Source of the DNA: Fibrella rubiginis | GTDB lineage: Bacteria; Bacteroidota; Bacteroidia; Cytophagales; Spirosomataceae | Length of the DNA: 64,000 bases | Direction of reading: 5' to 3' | Assembly (NCBI RefSeq): GCF_017353185.1 | Contig: NZ_JAFMYV010000001.1 | Span: forward strand, 434,001-498,000 | Shown here: positions 8,701-17,507 of the stretch, piece after piece | How positions within the stretch are numbered: the first letter of the stretch is position 1 | Layout: each line of letters opens with the position of its first letter | The notes under the pieces: model-generated | The model's input: only the letters and a program-made list of their open reading frames with translations | Database searches by the model: none | What the model was told of the DNA's origin: nothing | Made by a program: the position numbers and the translations under genes

Positions 8701-10052
8701 CCAGTGGTTGCACGGGCGAATCGACCTCGTTGTCTTACGCGCTGGGTGGAGCCTACGACCCTGATAACATAGTCTCTATCTACTTAGTCAATACCGACAA
8801 TCCTACCGATAGAACCCTACTGACCGAAACTACCACGCTGAACGGGGGGTACTCACTAACCCTGAACCCCGCCCTGCGCGCCGGCAACTATACCGTTCAG
8901 TACGTAACGTCGGCACCCGCAAGAACCTTTGTTGGTTCGGTGCTCACGGTACGCACCCCGGTTAGTGTGTCGCTGATGTCGGGAACAAAAGCCGTTTATG
9001 CCACCGATTCACCCAGCCTGGCCATCACAACATCAGGCAACACAGGACCGTATACCCTAACGCTGGCTACACCCACAAACCAGGTCGTGCTGACGGGTGA
9101 ATTCACCAACGCCGTTCCGCTGGCCACGTGGCAGCCGGGTAGCTACTCTGTCGTAGGGGTGTCGAGTCAGTGCGGGGTGGGTAAGGCAACCGGTACGGTA
9201 TCGTTGGTGGCTATCCCAGTGGGCGACGTTACCATCCGGCCCGTTGCCAGCAGCCGGTTCTATTGCTATGATAAACAGTATGTCATTAACCTAAATACGA
9301 CAGGCGCTTTTAACCCCTCTAACGTCTTCACGGCCTACCTGGCTGATTCTACGGGTGGCAATCAGGTGGCACTGCCCACGGTATATGGTCCCAACCAACT
9401 CACGGTTACGGTGCCGGCCAGTTTGCGCACTGGCGACAGATACACGTTACGGGTAGGGTCTAGCAGCCCCGAACACCTGGGTGCGTCGCTGATGCAGAAT
9501 CTCAGTGTCCAGCCGTCGCCGACGGCCCTCATTACGGGTGCTACTTCGGTCTACAAAGGTGATTCGGCGCGGGTATCGATAGCGCTGACGGGTACCGCAC
9601 CCTGGCAGTTAACCATCGCCGACAAGGCTGGCCCCCGTAGCTATACCGCCGCTACCTCGCCTTATGTGTTGACCGTACGGCCCGATACTACCACCAGTTA
9701 CCGCCTGACGGAAGTACGCAACGCCCAGTGCGGGGTGGGTACGGCTACGGGTACCGCCCAGATCAGCGTATCGCCGCTGTTGGCTACCGAACCGGTGTTG
9801 TCGCTGACGGTGCGGGTTTGGCCCAACCCCACGGCGGGCGTGCTACAGCTTGAAGGCCAGATGCCGGGTCGGGGCGAGGTAGCCGTTGGCCTGCATACCG
9901 TGACGGGTTCGCTGGTGCATCAGTCGGTCGGCGAGGTGCGGCAGGGTCTGTTGCAACACCGCATCGACCTCAGCGGCTTGCCTACGGGTCTATACATCCT
10001 CACAACTGAGCAGGAAGGACGGCGCAGCCAGTTCAAAGTGCTGAAACAGTAA
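5760..10052 (+). CDS. Secreted repeat protein with T9SS type A sorting domain (paralogue 1)
   Basis: A 1430-residue protein with a signal peptide (cleavage after GWAQ). Its body is about seven tandem units of roughly 190 residues, each opening with a cysteine-containing stretch such as CGGAAVSISFTTTGTF (residues near 36, 217, 404, 598, 795, 983 and 1166). Each unit closes with a segment of the type TTTYRLxSVxNxCGxG. These look like paired immunoglobulin-like beta sandwiches. The last 80 residues (VRVWPNPTAGVLQLEG ... GLYILTTEQEGRRSQFKVLK) are a T9SS type A C-terminal sorting domain, so the protein should cross the outer membrane and be surface-attached or released. Adhesion is the likely but unproven role. 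First of three tandem paralogues. Confidence 0.88.
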   Translation: MKNAYSSLLCLFCLLLSVAGWAQSISLTNAPSGAYCGGAAVSISFTTTGTFGPGNVFKVQLSADKGANYIDLPESSASSPVLVTLPAAVTGAGGYVYRVVASQPQVVSNPSDVFKLVSLPSAQLTGSSLTGPINPYSAINLQMTLTGGGPYTVTLQDSTQFIKPEDDVSVTLPVRPAQSTTYRLASVRNACGTGPVSGSVAVAVNTVGFNLQVRPSEMFCLGSTVPIYFTTSGPLPANTVFEAELINERDNNSITKLPVTGSSSPLQITLPAESPGPLPYGYQLRIFSRTAGVSGYYNPALGVYLTYPARIAMPQSVSFAPGVTSVAAPISYTGLEGGSALLSNGETVWLSNTYPSFRVDANSPITSYSLVSYTGACSQSARFINRVTRVIKPSMLADSLSTKMVCAGQPVTLYYSTKPGYRVPDQLSVRLKSWYESDPGVVAEVTATKAGQVTFVPPPTMVARSGIVIELRDAAVDTLLMMFRSNLVINTVPQLMFSKPLQTASAPGDQFLEIQAFGGGTMTIALSDGTKSIIQGGYFNNAGNFLRVYTASTTSYSTVSVSNACGTMPLSASTTVAFRNATTTSPALYISPNNRGQSYFCPGAQEWLNITSSGTFADDNQFQIELGDQTIGSSWTVIQSFSKAESRLFTLPSTPGKYLVRVSSTNPVIRSAQGYYSISTPSPLVAASVQSASGILKSVNSQPISITLGPDEYLSAVYSIEGRAPARFDFSDGVSVDPSEATSIYARADRYFQPKTTNTYAVKQVTDLCGVSTTAVGGQVNLTVRPLRLLTYRAGDACVGSPVRVEFVASGYQPASVSYVVQATVNGQSNWQTLPTSGTASPLTTYFPASMAGKQVNCRVAYLLDGEWIPATYTTQLKVSALPSVTLTGPNNTTVVELDRSSAARAELKLSDALTTGTTILVYGSTSQIINTSTTSQSLFVSQPGTYSLAGTYNECGYGTVQGVVRVIEKPYLAASTLSKTSGCTGESTSLSYALGGAYDPDNIVSIYLVNTDNPTDRTLLTETTTLNGGYSLTLNPALRAGNYTVQYVTSAPARTFVGSVLTVRTPVSVSLMSGTKAVYATDSPSLAITTSGNTGPYTLTLATPTNQVVLTGEFTNAVPLATWQPGSYSVVGVSSQCGVGKATGTVSLVAIPVGDVTIRPVASSRFYCYDKQYVINLNTTGAFNPSNVFTAYLADSTGGNQVALPTVYGPNQLTVTVPASLRTGDRYTLRVGSSSPEHLGASLMQNLSVQPSPTALITGATSVYKGDSARVSIALTGTAPWQLTIADKAGPRSYTAATSPYVLTVRPDTTTSYRLTEVRNAQCGVGTATGTAQISVSPLLATEPVLSLTVRVWPNPTAGVLQLEGQMPGRGEVAVGLHTVTGSLVHQSVGEVRQGLLQHRIDLSGLPTGLYILTTEQEGRRSQFKVLKQ

Positions 10053-10074
10053 TAGCCTGCCTGATTCGCCTGTT

Positions 10075-10121
10075 AATCCGTGATGACGATCATTTTCGAA
10101 TGATCGTCATCACGGATTTTT
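10075..10121 (+). terminator. Intrinsic terminator after the first repeat-protein gene
   Basis: A perfect 20-bp stem (10075-10094 and 10099-10118; arm begins AATCCGTGATGACG) closes on a TTCG tetraloop and is followed by a T-run (ATTTTTGC). It lies 23 bases after the stop codon at 10052. The T-rich exit side supports termination on the plus strand. Confidence 0.9.
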
Positions 10122-10216
10122 GCTTATTTTATGTGGCTGGTTGCTCATTACTCACAACCCGTGCCACAAAAAAATTGCCGGGATTACTTTTCGCTTTGCC
10201 TTGATAGCTCTTCTTT

Positions 10217-13200
10217 ATGAAAAAACGCTACTCATTTTTCGTACTGTTGATTAGCCTGCTGCTGCCTTTTTCGGGTTGGACACAAACGATTGGCTATCCC
10301 GTTGTGCCCGCCGGTAACCCATGTGCGGGATCAGTTATTAGCGTGTCCTTTACCACGTCAGGCTCGTTTGCCACCGACAATACGTTCAGGGCGCAATTAT
10401 CGAGTGACTACGGCAACAGCTTCATCGACCTGCCGGGATCGTTTGTGAGCAGCCCTGCTTCTGTAACCTTGCCCGCTTCGCTCAACACCATCAATAGCTA
10501 CGTGATTCGGATAGTGGCTCAAAAGCCATTGGTGTTCAGCTCCAGCAGCAGTTCATTTATGGCAAACCGTACCCCAACGGCGCAACTCACGGGTAGTTCG
10601 ACAGAGGGCGAACCCGTAAACCCCTACACACCTGTTAACCTGCGGGTGTCTCTTTCAGGCGGAGGCAGTTATACGCTTACCTTACAGGATAGCACCCGAA
10701 TTGTTAACTATGATGTCTACAGCAGCAGTTTCGCCATACCGGTGGCACCGGCCCGCACAACCACCTATCGCCTGGCGCGTGTGCAGAACAGCTGCGGCAC
10801 CGGTCCGGCAAGCGGGAGCGCAATAGTTAGTGTTAACCCGGTAGGATTCAGGCTATTGTCGACCAACGGCGAAGCGGTATGCTATGGTAAGCAGTTGCCG
10901 GTCTACTACTCCGCCGACGGTCCATTACCACCCAACACCACCTTTGAGGGTGAACTGGTGGGGCTGTCCTCTACTGATCAGACTATACCGGTAAAAGTGA
11001 GCGGTACGGCAAGTCCATTGCTGGTCACGTTGCCAACGCCACTAGAGACAAACCCGGCGGCTAGTTATCGACTGCGCATTTTTTCGCGGTCCGCCGGTTT
11101 GTCGGCCTGGTATCGGGACCGGTCTTTATTCACGTTTGACGCCCCGCCCCGGCTGTCGCTGACGGGACCCGGTGGTGTTCCGTTCGGCGGACAGGCCACC
11201 CTTACCCTTAGTGCAACCAGTTTGTCGGGGGGTGACGTGTTGCTCAGCGATGGTCAGGTGGTTTCGGTTTTTGGTAATCGCGGTGGCTATGGTACCCAGG
11301 CGCTCGTAACGGTAAAGCCCGGTGTCACAACGTCATACAGCATTGTGTCATTTGCGGGTGCCTGCGCCGATGGTATCAGCTACGACAGTCGTGCCGCAAG
11401 GGTGCAGGTGGGACCGGGCCTCCGGATTGACTCACTTTCAACGAGCGAGGTGTGCGCCGGACAACCCGTAACGCTCTACTACACTGCCTCGCCAGGGTAT
11501 TCGCCGCCGTCTAATCTACAGGTACGATTTGACAATGGTAGCCCAGCCGACGTTGTTGCCACTAAACCCGGTCAGCTTGTGTTTACGTCACCGGTGTCGA
11601 CCACGCCCGTTCAAAGTCAGGAAATACGGCTGACGTTTAAAGACCGGGCTGATTCAGTGCTGTCTAAAGCCGCATTGCCATTAAGGATAAAAACAAAGGC
11701 CTCATTTTCGTTTTCGTATCCAACATATCTCCAGTCTTCTCCGGGTTATAATTCGCTGGGTTACACCATCACGGGCGGTGGGAACACCACCGTGCTGCTG
11801 AACACCGGCGTACGATTATCACTGATGGATCGCGATTTCTCAGGGCCGATTTTATCCATGGGTGGCTCTATTGAGGTCATCGTTGCGGGTACAACCACGT
11901 TTTCGGTGGCGTCGGTAAGCAATGAATGCGGTGGGATTGCTTCCGACAAAACAACCACCGTCACCGTGCAAAACAGTGGCGTGCTGTCCACCGGAGTTAC
12001 GCTTCGGTCGGCCAGCACAGTGGGCAATACCATATACACGTCCTGCCCTGGGGCGCAGGTATGGCTCAACGCAACGCCTACAGGCACGTTTGGCCCCAAC
12101 AACCAGTTCAGGCTTGAGCTATCTGACGGACTAGGCACATTCATCACCACGCCGCTGATGTCGTTGACAAAAACGGAGCCGATTTCGCTGACATTGCCCA
12201 CGCAAAACGGTTACTACCGGGTGCGGGTGGCCACCACCGACCCGGTGACCCGCAGTACTGAAATCACCTATTATGTCGATTATGCGCCGCTCAGTGCCGG
12301 CGTTACCCTGCAGGCCCCCAGCGGTATCTCCACCGCCGGATCGTCAGTAACAGTGGTGGCGGGGCAGACAGTAAAGGCCCTGTACACGATTCTGGGGCGA
12401 GGTCCGTTTACTTACGAACTGGCCGACGGTAGGCGGGGCATACTCAGAAACAACACCATACAAACCACCTATCAGCCTACTGTCAATACCACCTACGCCA
12501 TAAAACGCGTGACCGATGGTTGTGGCCTGTCTACAACCAGCACGTCCAGCCAGCAGGTTAATGTGGTAGCAACGCTGCTCACAACCGGAAACGCGGGTAT
12601 ATCGGCCTGTGTACAAACGCCGTTGCTGGTGCCCTTTAAGCATGTGGGTAACGTTCCCACCAGTGTATCGTATGTGGTGCAGGTGTCCGACGATCAGCTT
12701 ACGTGGACAACGTTACCCACCTCGGGGCTGGTTAGTCCGCTGACCGCTACACTCTCCCCATCGCTGGCCAATAAAAGCGTCTATTATCGGGTGGCCTATC
12801 AGGACAACGGGCTGGTGGCAGGCCTTGCAGCACCAACCAAATTACTGATCAGATCGACTCCCACGGTAGCCTTAACCGGCCCTAATAACGCCTCGGTTGT
12901 GCAACTGGACCGGTCGCTGAGCACTACTGTTCAACTGAACGTAACCGATCCATATACCGAGGCGTCGGTGGTGGTGTCGAATGGGAAAACGGTTTATCCG
13001 GTGTCAATTTTTGGGCCGGGCGGAGCCGTTTTTGTTACTCAGCCAGGTACGTTCAGCATTGTGAGTGCATACAACACCTGCGGTTATGGCACGGGCCAGG
13101 GCAGCGTCACGATCTCTGAAAAGCCTTATCTGGCACAACTCCGCCTGAGCAAATACCAGGCCTGTGTAGGTGAAGCGGTATCGTTCACCTACGTTGCCGC

Positions 13201-14509
13201 CGGTGACTATGAGGCTGGCAACAAGTTGTCATTTGCCCTTGTGCCGAGTGGAATAATGTCTGGTTCTGCGGTGGCACTGGGGGAGTCGACGGCGCTGAGC
13301 GGGGTGGTTTCTTTCTCGTTAAATCCGGCGTTACAGGCTGGTTCATACTACGTCCGGGTAGAAACGTCGGCACCGAAGACCACCCTCTACGGCTTCACGC
13401 TGGATGTTGATGGCCCCATCAGTGCTACGCTGTTATCAGGTACACGCGTGGTTTACGCCAACGATCCGTCCTTTATTCGTGTGGTCGGCTCCAACGCACG
13501 CCCCTATTCATTGACCCTGGCGGGCCCTGGCAGCCAGTCGGTTATTGCGGCCTTTTCAGGGCTGACAGACATACCCGTGACACTGACCCAGTCGGGCAGC
13601 TACTCTATTGTGGGTGTTTCCAACGTGTGCGGCCCGGGGCGGGCTACGGGTAGTGCGTCGTTTTCGGTACTGCCCGACGCCAGCGTTACCATCCGTCCCG
13701 AACTTTTCGGTGGTCCTTATTGCACAGGAAGACAGTATATAGTTTACCTGCGTACGACGGGGGTGTTTAGCACAACCAATGCCTTCACTGCCTACCTGTT
13801 CGATTCAACAGGCAGCAGTCAGCAGGTGCTCCCCACGCTTAGCAGCCCAACCCAAATCACCGTCACGATTCTGGCTACTCTGCCGGTGGGCGACCGGTAT
13901 GTGTTGCGCGTAGGGTCGTCTGCTCCGGCTCATCTGGGTGCTTCGCTTTTTCAACCGGTTAGTATCAGGCAGTCGCCAACGGGAACGCTCAGCGGTAACT
14001 CGTCCATTTTTAAGGGTGATTCTACTAAAATTAGCGTGGCCCTGACCGGCACACCTCCCTGGCAACTGACCATCACCGATTTGTTTGGTCCCCGCGTTTT
14101 TACCACCACTAAATCGCCGTTTGAACTGATCGTAAAACCCGATGCTGACATTGGCTATCGGCTTACAGACGTACGCGACAGCCAGTGTGGTGCGGGCACG
14201 GCCACTGGCACCGCACTGGTTACGGTCGCTGTCTTACTATCCACCGAACCCGCCCTACCGCTGACGGTGCGGGTATTTCCTAACCCCACTAGTGCTGGTT
14301 TGCAAATTGAGGGCGACTGGCCTACGGGCAGCCCGGTGGCCTTTGTGCTCACCACTGCCACGGGCCGACAGGTGCATGAGTCAGTCAATACCCCAGCCGG
14401 GGGGCGGTTGAGCCACCGCATCGACCTGAGCGGGCAACCCACGGGGGTCTACATCCTCACCGCCGAAGCCGACGGGCGGCGCAGTCAGTTCAAGGTGTTG
14501 AAACAGTAA
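10217..14509 (+). CDS. Secreted repeat protein with T9SS type A sorting domain (paralogue 2)
   Basis: A paralogue of the preceding gene with exactly the same length, 1430 residues. It has the same order of seven cysteine-led units of about 190 residues, for example CAGSVISVSFTTSGSFATDN near residue 35 and CTGRQYIVYLRTTGVF near residue 1173. A signal peptide ends near GWTQ. The final 93 residues (from SVLLSTEPALPLT-like sequence through RVFPNPTSAGLQIEG to RRSQFKVLKQ) form the T9SS type A sorting domain. This tail is nearly identical in DNA to that of the third paralogue but clearly diverged from the first, a sign of local gene conversion. It lies 96 bases beyond a strong terminator and so probably has its own promoter. 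Confidence 0.88.
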   Translation: MKKRYSFFVLLISLLLPFSGWTQTIGYPVVPAGNPCAGSVISVSFTTSGSFATDNTFRAQLSSDYGNSFIDLPGSFVSSPASVTLPASLNTINSYVIRIVAQKPLVFSSSSSSFMANRTPTAQLTGSSTEGEPVNPYTPVNLRVSLSGGGSYTLTLQDSTRIVNYDVYSSSFAIPVAPARTTTYRLARVQNSCGTGPASGSAIVSVNPVGFRLLSTNGEAVCYGKQLPVYYSADGPLPPNTTFEGELVGLSSTDQTIPVKVSGTASPLLVTLPTPLETNPAASYRLRIFSRSAGLSAWYRDRSLFTFDAPPRLSLTGPGGVPFGGQATLTLSATSLSGGDVLLSDGQVVSVFGNRGGYGTQALVTVKPGVTTSYSIVSFAGACADGISYDSRAARVQVGPGLRIDSLSTSEVCAGQPVTLYYTASPGYSPPSNLQVRFDNGSPADVVATKPGQLVFTSPVSTTPVQSQEIRLTFKDRADSVLSKAALPLRIKTKASFSFSYPTYLQSSPGYNSLGYTITGGGNTTVLLNTGVRLSLMDRDFSGPILSMGGSIEVIVAGTTTFSVASVSNECGGIASDKTTTVTVQNSGVLSTGVTLRSASTVGNTIYTSCPGAQVWLNATPTGTFGPNNQFRLELSDGLGTFITTPLMSLTKTEPISLTLPTQNGYYRVRVATTDPVTRSTEITYYVDYAPLSAGVTLQAPSGISTAGSSVTVVAGQTVKALYTILGRGPFTYELADGRRGILRNNTIQTTYQPTVNTTYAIKRVTDGCGLSTTSTSSQQVNVVATLLTTGNAGISACVQTPLLVPFKHVGNVPTSVSYVVQVSDDQLTWTTLPTSGLVSPLTATLSPSLANKSVYYRVAYQDNGLVAGLAAPTKLLIRSTPTVALTGPNNASVVQLDRSLSTTVQLNVTDPYTEASVVVSNGKTVYPVSIFGPGGAVFVTQPGTFSIVSAYNTCGYGTGQGSVTISEKPYLAQLRLSKYQACVGEAVSFTYVAAGDYEAGNKLSFALVPSGIMSGSAVALGESTALSGVVSFSLNPALQAGSYYVRVETSAPKTTLYGFTLDVDGPISATLLSGTRVVYANDPSFIRVVGSNARPYSLTLAGPGSQSVIAAFSGLTDIPVTLTQSGSYSIVGVSNVCGPGRATGSASFSVLPDASVTIRPELFGGPYCTGRQYIVYLRTTGVFSTTNAFTAYLFDSTGSSQQVLPTLSSPTQITVTILATLPVGDRYVLRVGSSAPAHLGASLFQPVSIRQSPTGTLSGNSSIFKGDSTKISVALTGTPPWQLTITDLFGPRVFTTTKSPFELIVKPDADIGYRLTDVRDSQCGAGTATGTALVTVAVLLSTEPALPLTVRVFPNPTSAGLQIEGDWPTGSPVAFVLTTATGRQVHESVNTPAGGRLSHRIDLSGQPTGVYILTAEADGRRSQFKVLKQ
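14229..14509 (+). repeat. 3' sorting-domain cassette shared with 15907-16187
   Basis: These 281 bases, from CTGTCTTACTATCCACCGAA to the stop codon, match 15907-16187 with only about eight differences that I can count by eye. The sequences upstream of both copies are much more diverged. The pair therefore marks a recent duplication or gene-conversion tract covering only the T9SS sorting tail. Confidence 0.9.
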
Positions 14510-14556
14510 GGGAAAGAAGGGAAGAATACGTCGGACAACCCTCTGCCTGACACAAT

Positions 14557-14564
14557 TAATTTTG
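14557..14564 (+). promoter_or_regulatory. Putative -7 box before the third repeat-protein gene
   Basis: TAATTTTG matches the Bacteroidota consensus TAnnTTTG. It would start transcription near 14570, about 30 bases before the ATG at 14601. No clear -33 TTG lies at normal spacing. It argues against the upstream in-frame start at 14562, which would fall inside the box. Confidence 0.4.
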
Positions 14565-14600
14565 CTTATCTATGTGTTCCTAGTCGCTTTATTCATTACC

Positions 14601-16187
14601 ATGAAAAACTACTATTTGCTGGTAGTACTGTTTGTTTTACGGCCATTGCTTGGCTACGCACAATCGATTCAACCCAGGTCAGCCCCTACACTGTTTAACG
14701 GCAATACGGCAAAACAACGACAGATTGCCCGGCTGGCAGTTAAGCCGGATTTAACCTATTTTTTCACGCGAGAAACAACCTACTGCTTGAGCGAACCGGT
14801 GTCGGTTTCTTATACAGCGACAGGTGATTTCGATGCTACTAACAAACTGTCGTTCTACGTGTTTGACCCGAACGCTAAGTCGCCTAACAAAATGCTAGTC
14901 CAAGAAACCGCTGTGCTAAGTGGTTCATTTTCTTTCTCGCTCAGTGCTGCTCCGGTTGCTGGGGCGTACATGCTCGAATGCCGGGCATCAGCACCCGCGC
15001 TCACGTTCAGTCAGGCACCCATTTTTTACGTACAAAAGCCGGTTAGCCTAAGCCTTGCGCCGGTATCAAAAGCGATCTATAAAAACTACTATAATCAGTT
15101 GATACTAAGCTCTACGGCCGGCGGAACGTTTTCTTATAAAATGGCCACACCAAGTGGTGTTCAGACTAATTCCGTTACGATGCCCTTTGGTGGAACTACT
15201 AATAAAATTCTTGTACCTATTACTGAATCAGGTAGTTATTCGCTGGTTGATGCCTCAAGTCGGTGTGGGCCGGGACACGTGTCGGGAGTAGCGTCGGTGA
15301 CAATTTTGCCTCAGTCGGAGGCAATAATTTTCCCTCGAATGCCCAACACATTAGATGGCGCCTACTGTACGGGCCAATCTTATCTGGTTAGTATGCAGAC
15401 AGTTGGGTCATTTAGGTCCGATAATGTCTTTACCGCCTACATCGCCGACTCAGTGGGCCGTGTTTTTCGATCACTGCCAATAGCGCCGAATAAGGAGTTC
15501 TCATCTGATGGTCTATACATATTTCTGCCCAATGACTTACCAGATGGCGACCGCTTTGTCTTTCGGGTTGGGTCAAGTAATCCTGCACATATGAGCGCTT
15601 CGCTCGTCGATCCAAGATCATCCGAGTCGGTAAATTTTATGGTCAGGCATGTACCGACGGCTACTCTTACAGGCACGTTGGCCATTTTTAAAGGCGATTC
15701 AGCCCGTGTATCAGTAGCCTTAACGGGTACGCCTCCCTGGCGAGTGACTTATCCTGGTCAGGTCGGGCCGTTGTCATACGGGATAGACCAAAGCCCTTAT
15801 GTACTAGCAGTTAAGCCAGATACGACAATCCGCTTCCAGCTTACTTCTGTCTACAATCTTCAGTGTGGCCGTGGTACTGTCAGTGGCACCACCCAAATCA
15901 TCGTTTCTGTCTTACTATCCACCGAACCCGCCCTGCCACTAACGGTGCGGGTATTTCCTAACCCCACTAGTGCTGGTTTGCAAATTGAGGGCGACTGGCC
16001 CACGGGCAGCCCGGTGGCCTTTGTGCTCACCACTGCCACGGGCCGACAGGTGCATGAGTCAGTCAATACCCCAGCCGGGGGGCGGTTGAGCCACCGCATC
16101 GACCTGAGCGGGCAACCCACGGGGGTCTACATCCTCACCGCCGAAGCCGACGGGCGGCGCAGTCAGTTTAAGGTATTGAAGCAGTAG
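14601..16187 (+). CDS. Short secreted repeat protein with T9SS type A sorting domain (paralogue 3)
   Basis: A 528-residue short version of its two upstream neighbours. It keeps only two of the cysteine-led units (CLSEPVSVSYTATGDF and CTGQSYLVSMQTVGSF), which align with units 6 and 7 of the 1430-residue proteins, plus the sorting domain. The ATG at 14601 gives a normal signal peptide (MKNYYLLVVLFVL ... GYAQ); an in-frame start at 14562 would put a second hydrophobic stretch ahead of it. The last 281 bases are almost identical to the end of paralogue 2. It could be an internally deleted duplicate or a genuine short form; the reading frame is intact. Confidence 0.85.
   Translation: MKNYYLLVVLFVLRPLLGYAQSIQPRSAPTLFNGNTAKQRQIARLAVKPDLTYFFTRETTYCLSEPVSVSYTATGDFDATNKLSFYVFDPNAKSPNKMLVQETAVLSGSFSFSLSAAPVAGAYMLECRASAPALTFSQAPIFYVQKPVSLSLAPVSKAIYKNYYNQLILSSTAGGTFSYKMATPSGVQTNSVTMPFGGTTNKILVPITESGSYSLVDASSRCGPGHVSGVASVTILPQSEAIIFPRMPNTLDGAYCTGQSYLVSMQTVGSFRSDNVFTAYIADSVGRVFRSLPIAPNKEFSSDGLYIFLPNDLPDGDRFVFRVGSSNPAHMSASLVDPRSSESVNFMVRHVPTATLTGTLAIFKGDSARVSVALTGTPPWRVTYPGQVGPLSYGIDQSPYVLAVKPDTTIRFQLTSVYNLQCGRGTVSGTTQIIVSVLLSTEPALPLTVRVFPNPTSAGLQIEGDWPTGSPVAFVLTTATGRQVHESVNTPAGGRLSHRIDLSGQPTGVYILTAEADGRRSQFKVLKQ
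15907..16187 (+). repeat. 3' sorting-domain cassette shared with 14229-14509
   Basis: The second copy of the 281-base tail cassette. The differences sit mainly at silent codon positions, including four changes in the last 21 bases, so the protein tail is unchanged. Confidence 0.9.
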
Positions 16188-16278
16188 GTGTTTGCTTGTA
16201 GCCCTCCCGCCTTCTCTCGACTTTCCCACTCCACATACCTTGCTCTGCCAAACCAAAGCCGGGCGTGTGGGATGTGCT

Positions 16279-17070
16279 TTACCTATATCTGTCCAGCGAG
16301 GTAAACAAGAGGGTTTTGGCGTGGTGGTCTATGTTCTGGTCATCGTAAAAGCCATGCATTGCGTCGAACGGAATGGTTTGCATGAGCGCCTTAATGCGCT
16401 GTACCTCAGCTATTGGTAGCGGAATTCGGTTGGGGTAGCTGTACATCACGGCTATGTGCCTTTTGCTGGGAGCAATGTAGAACGTATCGCCGCAGAGCAG
16501 CGTCCCATGGGCAGACAGAAATGGCACGTGCAGGATGCTGCTTTCCGGAAAATGACCTCCTACGTTGATGAGTTTTACGCCCGACCATAACGCGGTCTCT
16601 GCTCCCGACCATAACCGGACGCGGCCTAGTGGTCCATAGATCCACGGCTGATCATGCTCATGGATATAGATCGGACAATCGAACGTTTCGGCCCACTCAT
16701 GCATGGTGGTGTAGTAGTGAGGATGAGAGAACGCGATAGCCCTGAGACCGCCATTGGCCCTGATAAATGCCACCGTTGGCTCATTGAGCAGGGCAATACA
16801 GTCCCAGAGGATGTTGCCTTCGGGTGTTTTCAGCAACAGGGCGCGTTGACCAATGGCAAACGTGGGTACCATTTTTAGCTCGTAGAGGTGCGCCTGCAAT
16901 GGCCGAATAATTACGCTGTAATGCTTGTCTAACTCGCTCAGGCTGGTCCACGTTTGGCCTGTTTCGGGCACATACTGCCTGTCGTCGAGGCAGATGGGGC
17001 AACCCAGTTCGGGGGCGTGGTCGGGGCGGTATTGGGTGCCACAGGTGGTACAGATGGGAAACTGGTTCAT
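16279..17070 (-). CDS. Metallo-beta-lactamase-fold hydrolase with N-terminal zinc-ribbon
   Basis: With the start at 17070 (MNQFPICTTCGTQY) the protein has 263 residues. The first 25 hold two CxxC pairs (CTTC and CPIC), probably a small zinc ribbon. The rest is a divergent metallo-beta-lactamase fold: AFSHPHYYTTMHEW in place of the canonical HxHxDH, then INVGGHFPESSILHV (metal histidine) and GTLLCGDTFYIAPS (metal aspartate). The substrate is unknown; it could be a hydrolase or a flavin-free oxidoreductase relative. It follows the cupin gene by seven bases and the AraC-type regulator lies upstream, so the three likely form one unit. Confidence 0.85.
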   Translation of the reverse strand: MNQFPICTTCGTQYRPDHAPELGCPICLDDRQYVPETGQTWTSLSELDKHYSVIIRPLQAHLYELKMVPTFAIGQRALLLKTPEGNILWDCIALLNEPTVAFIRANGGLRAIAFSHPHYYTTMHEWAETFDCPIYIHEHDQPWIYGPLGRVRLWSGAETALWSGVKLINVGGHFPESSILHVPFLSAHGTLLCGDTFYIAPSKRHIAVMYSYPNRIPLPIAEVQRIKALMQTIPFDAMHGFYDDQNIDHHAKTLLFTSLDRYR

Positions 17071-17077
17071 GGGCTTA

Positions 17078-17416
17078 TCAGAGGAGAATAACTTCTTCCG
17101 GCACGACAAACAGCAGGGTACAGCCCGTTTTTGAGTAGACGGCGTGCTTAGCACCGGGGGCGGTGAAAAGGTAATCGCCCACCCGGAGTTGTTCGGCCCC
17201 AAACCGTACCTCACCGTCCAGCACGAACACTTCTTCGCCCGCCGGGTGGCTGTGGTTGGGGTACGACGCTCCCGCCTCAAATTTCAGCAGAAAGGTGGTG
17301 GCGCGTTGGGTGGCCTCGTCGTAGCGAAGGCTTTTAACCGAGATGCGGGGTGTATTGGTATTGGCTTCGATAAGCGGTTGCCAGTTGAGTTGCTGGCTGC
17401 GCACAAGTTGGTTCAT
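17078..17416 (-). CDS. Cupin-domain protein
   Basis: A 112-residue single cupin. Motif 1 is visible as NHSHPAGEEVFVLDGEV (residues about 54-70) with the metal ligands H, H and E; motif 2 is GDYLFTAPGAKHAVYS, with its histidine. Similar small cupins (ChrR-like) bind metals and act as sensors or dioxygenase-like proteins, and no specific reaction can be claimed here. I chose the ATG at 17416 (MNQLVRSQQLNWQP) because it starts the conserved part. It sits between the AraC regulator and the metallo-beta-lactamase-fold gene, all in the same direction. Confidence 0.88.
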   Translation of the reverse strand: MNQLVRSQQLNWQPLIEANTNTPRISVKSLRYDEATQRATTFLLKFEAGASYPNHSHPAGEEVFVLDGEVRFGAEQLRVGDYLFTAPGAKHAVYSKTGCTLLFVVPEEVILL

Positions 17417-17507
17417 GGCGTTCCTGTTTTCATGATTAAGAATACCACAAAGGTCTTGTCTGTCAGTAGGCTGAGAAATAGACAATGCTGAGAAAAACAT
17501 GCAACAT

